30,039 nucleotides of DNA. Source: a virus. Position numbers and translations under genes: made by a program. The stretch covers positions 1 to 30,039 of IMG/VR virus record IMGVR_UViG_3300009104_000083; one strand, 5' to 3'. Of the stretch, positions 28,928 to 30,039 are shown in pieces. The notes beneath the pieces are model-generated. The model searched no databases. It saw only the letters and a list, made by a program, of their open reading frames with translations, and was not told the origin of the DNA. Numbering within the stretch: position 1 is the first letter of the stretch; each line of letters begins with the position of its first letter.

Positions 28928-30039
28928 CAGCAACGTCTCCTGTGGGGCTGACAGTTGCGCCTGTTGCTTGACCTGCTTTCATTTTCCTTTACCTCTTCTT
29001 CTGCTTCTGCTTCGTCCCATGCAATTTGAGCCTCTGCGCCAATCAATCCCTCGTAAGGACAGGGAGTGCCTGCCATACGCATAGCGTCAAAAACACGCTG
29101 GTCTTGGCACATCAGGCTCACAGCAGCCACACGCATCCCCATATCGTAAAGCGTCTTGCCTAGTTTAATCCTTTCACAGTTTTCATCGGTAATAGACCTG
29201 CCACCAGAGAAGCCAAATATCTGGCTTTGCACTGCTCCTGAGATGCCAGTAGTACACAAATCCTGCGAGTAGCTAGACCCGATAGACGGAGCTATCGCGC
29301 TGGGTGGTGGTGACTCAATCCTCTGCGTCACCCTTTGCGTTGAGGTGCTTTGGCTGGTGTTGTTGTTTGTATTCTGATTGATGTTGTTTGCAGAACTGCT
29401 TATCTCACTGGTGCTTTGGGAAACATCCTGCGAACTGGTGAAATTCGTATTCGTGTTATTGCTCGTTGAATTTTGCGTTACGTCACTGGTGTTCTGATTA
29501 ACATTCGTTGAATTACTGGTGTTGTTTATCGTGGATACATTAGTGCTGGTGGAGTTATTTGTATTGTTTGATGTTGATACGCTGCTGGATGTTGAGTTAT
29601 TCGTATTTGTGTTGTTTGACGTATTCAGATTGGTGTTCTGATTCGTATTTACTGATGTATTGCTCGTAGTCGTATTATTAATATTTGAGTTATTAGCAGT
29701 GACCGTAGTTGCGTTTTGGTTAATGTTCAGGCTGGTATTATTGTTGGTATTGGTATTGACGTTATTTGAACTGCTGCTCGTCGTAACATTAGACGTGCTG
29801 TTATTGGTATTCAGATTCGTGTTCTGATTTACCGATGAACCAGTGTAATTAGTGGTGTTCTGGTTGGTATTTTGATTGACGTTTGTTGAAGTCGAGGTAT
29901 TCGTATTTGTCGATACGTTAGTATTCTGATTTACATTCTGGGATGAGCTGGTTGTCGTGTTGACGTTGGTATTGGTCGTCGTCGCCGTCGTCGTAGACGT
30001 AATATCCGTATCGTTATCCGTATTCACATTGGTCGTAGT
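28927..30039 (-). CDS. Asn/Thr/Ser-rich repeat protein with conserved C-terminus, 5' partial
   Basis: The frame is open to the right window edge; the GTG at 30027 is not a convincing start because the same Thr/Asn pattern continues upstream. About 230 residues are almost only Asn, Thr, Ser, Gln and Val (NVNQNTNVSTNTNTS). A complex C-terminal domain follows with RIESPPPSAIAPSIGSSYSQ, then DLCTTGISGAVQSQIFGFSG and RVAAVSLMCQDQRVFDAMRM, with several cysteines. Its stop overlaps the ATG of the secreted Cys-repeat gene, so the two are probably made together. A surface fibre or adhesin is likely, but the function is unknown. Confidence 0.65.
   Translation of the reverse strand, partial: TTTNVNTDNDTDITSTTTATTTNTNVNTTTSSSQNVNQNTNVSTNTNTSTSTNVNQNTNQNTTNYTGSSVNQNTNLNTNNSTSNVTTSSSSNNVNTNTNNNTSLNINQNATTVTANNSNINNTTTSNTSVNTNQNTNLNTSNNTNTNNSTSSSVSTSNNTNNSTSTNVSTINNTSNSTNVNQNTSDVTQNSTSNNTNTNFTSSQDVSQSTSEISSSANNINQNTNNNTSQSTSTQRVTQRIESPPPSAIAPSIGSSYSQDLCTTGISGAVQSQIFGFSGGRSITDENCERIKLGKTLYDMGMRVAAVSLMCQDQRVFDAMRMAGTPCPYEGLIGAEAQIAWDEAEAEEEVKENESRSSNRRNCQPHRRRC

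Overview
The window is part of the genome of a tailed phage, most likely a short-tailed (podovirus-type) phage of a Gram-negative and probably marine bacterium. Evidence for a phage is a packaging and head block (small and large terminase subunits, portal, scaffold, coat protein), a tail adaptor and nozzle pair, large internal-virion-type proteins, and a lysis cassette (GTA-type holin, T4-type lysozyme, lipoprotein, class 3 lipase). Several small proteins are of types I recall mainly from marine phages. No tail-tube, tape-measure or sheath gene is seen. No tRNA, rRNA, IS element or CRISPR array was found.

Layout. Positions 1-7582 (minus strand, read right to left): terS, a nuclease-fold protein, two small genes, terL, portal, two small genes, scaffold, major capsid protein, a strong terminator, then two fibre-like proteins, the second cut by the window edge. 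Positions 7583-7973: a divergent control region with a perfect 16-bp chromosomal-type parS sequence (ParB site) just upstream of terS, an array of GAACT motifs, and a good sigma70-type promoter facing right. Positions 7974-13929 (plus strand): the early block of small unknown proteins, a roughly 480-nt gene-free stretch with two terminator-like hairpins and a possibly structured RNA, a winged-helix-type protein, replication-type genes, three in-phase 10-bp repeats next to AT-rich DNA (candidate origin), then a recombination set (Erf/Rad52-like annealing protein, SSB, NinB-like, NinG-like) with a Cro-like regulator. Positions 14012-30039 (minus strand): the second structural and lysis block. 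In transcription order it holds an Asn/Thr-rich protein, a secreted Cys-repeat protein, a membrane coiled-coil protein, lipase, lipoprotein, holin, lysozyme, a collagen-like protein, tail adaptor, tail nozzle, a short fibre-like protein, three large internal-virion-type proteins and a small basic protein.

The two minus-strand blocks would form one late operon if the genome is circular or circularly permuted: the left block runs off position 1 and the right block enters at 30039. This is an inference. No DNA polymerase, primase, helicase, integrase or phage RNA polymerase is visible, so within what is shown the phage appears to use the host replisome and RNA polymerase. The most striking single signal is the parS sequence at 7597-7612, placed where ParB binding could affect late transcription, packaging or segregation of the phage DNA.
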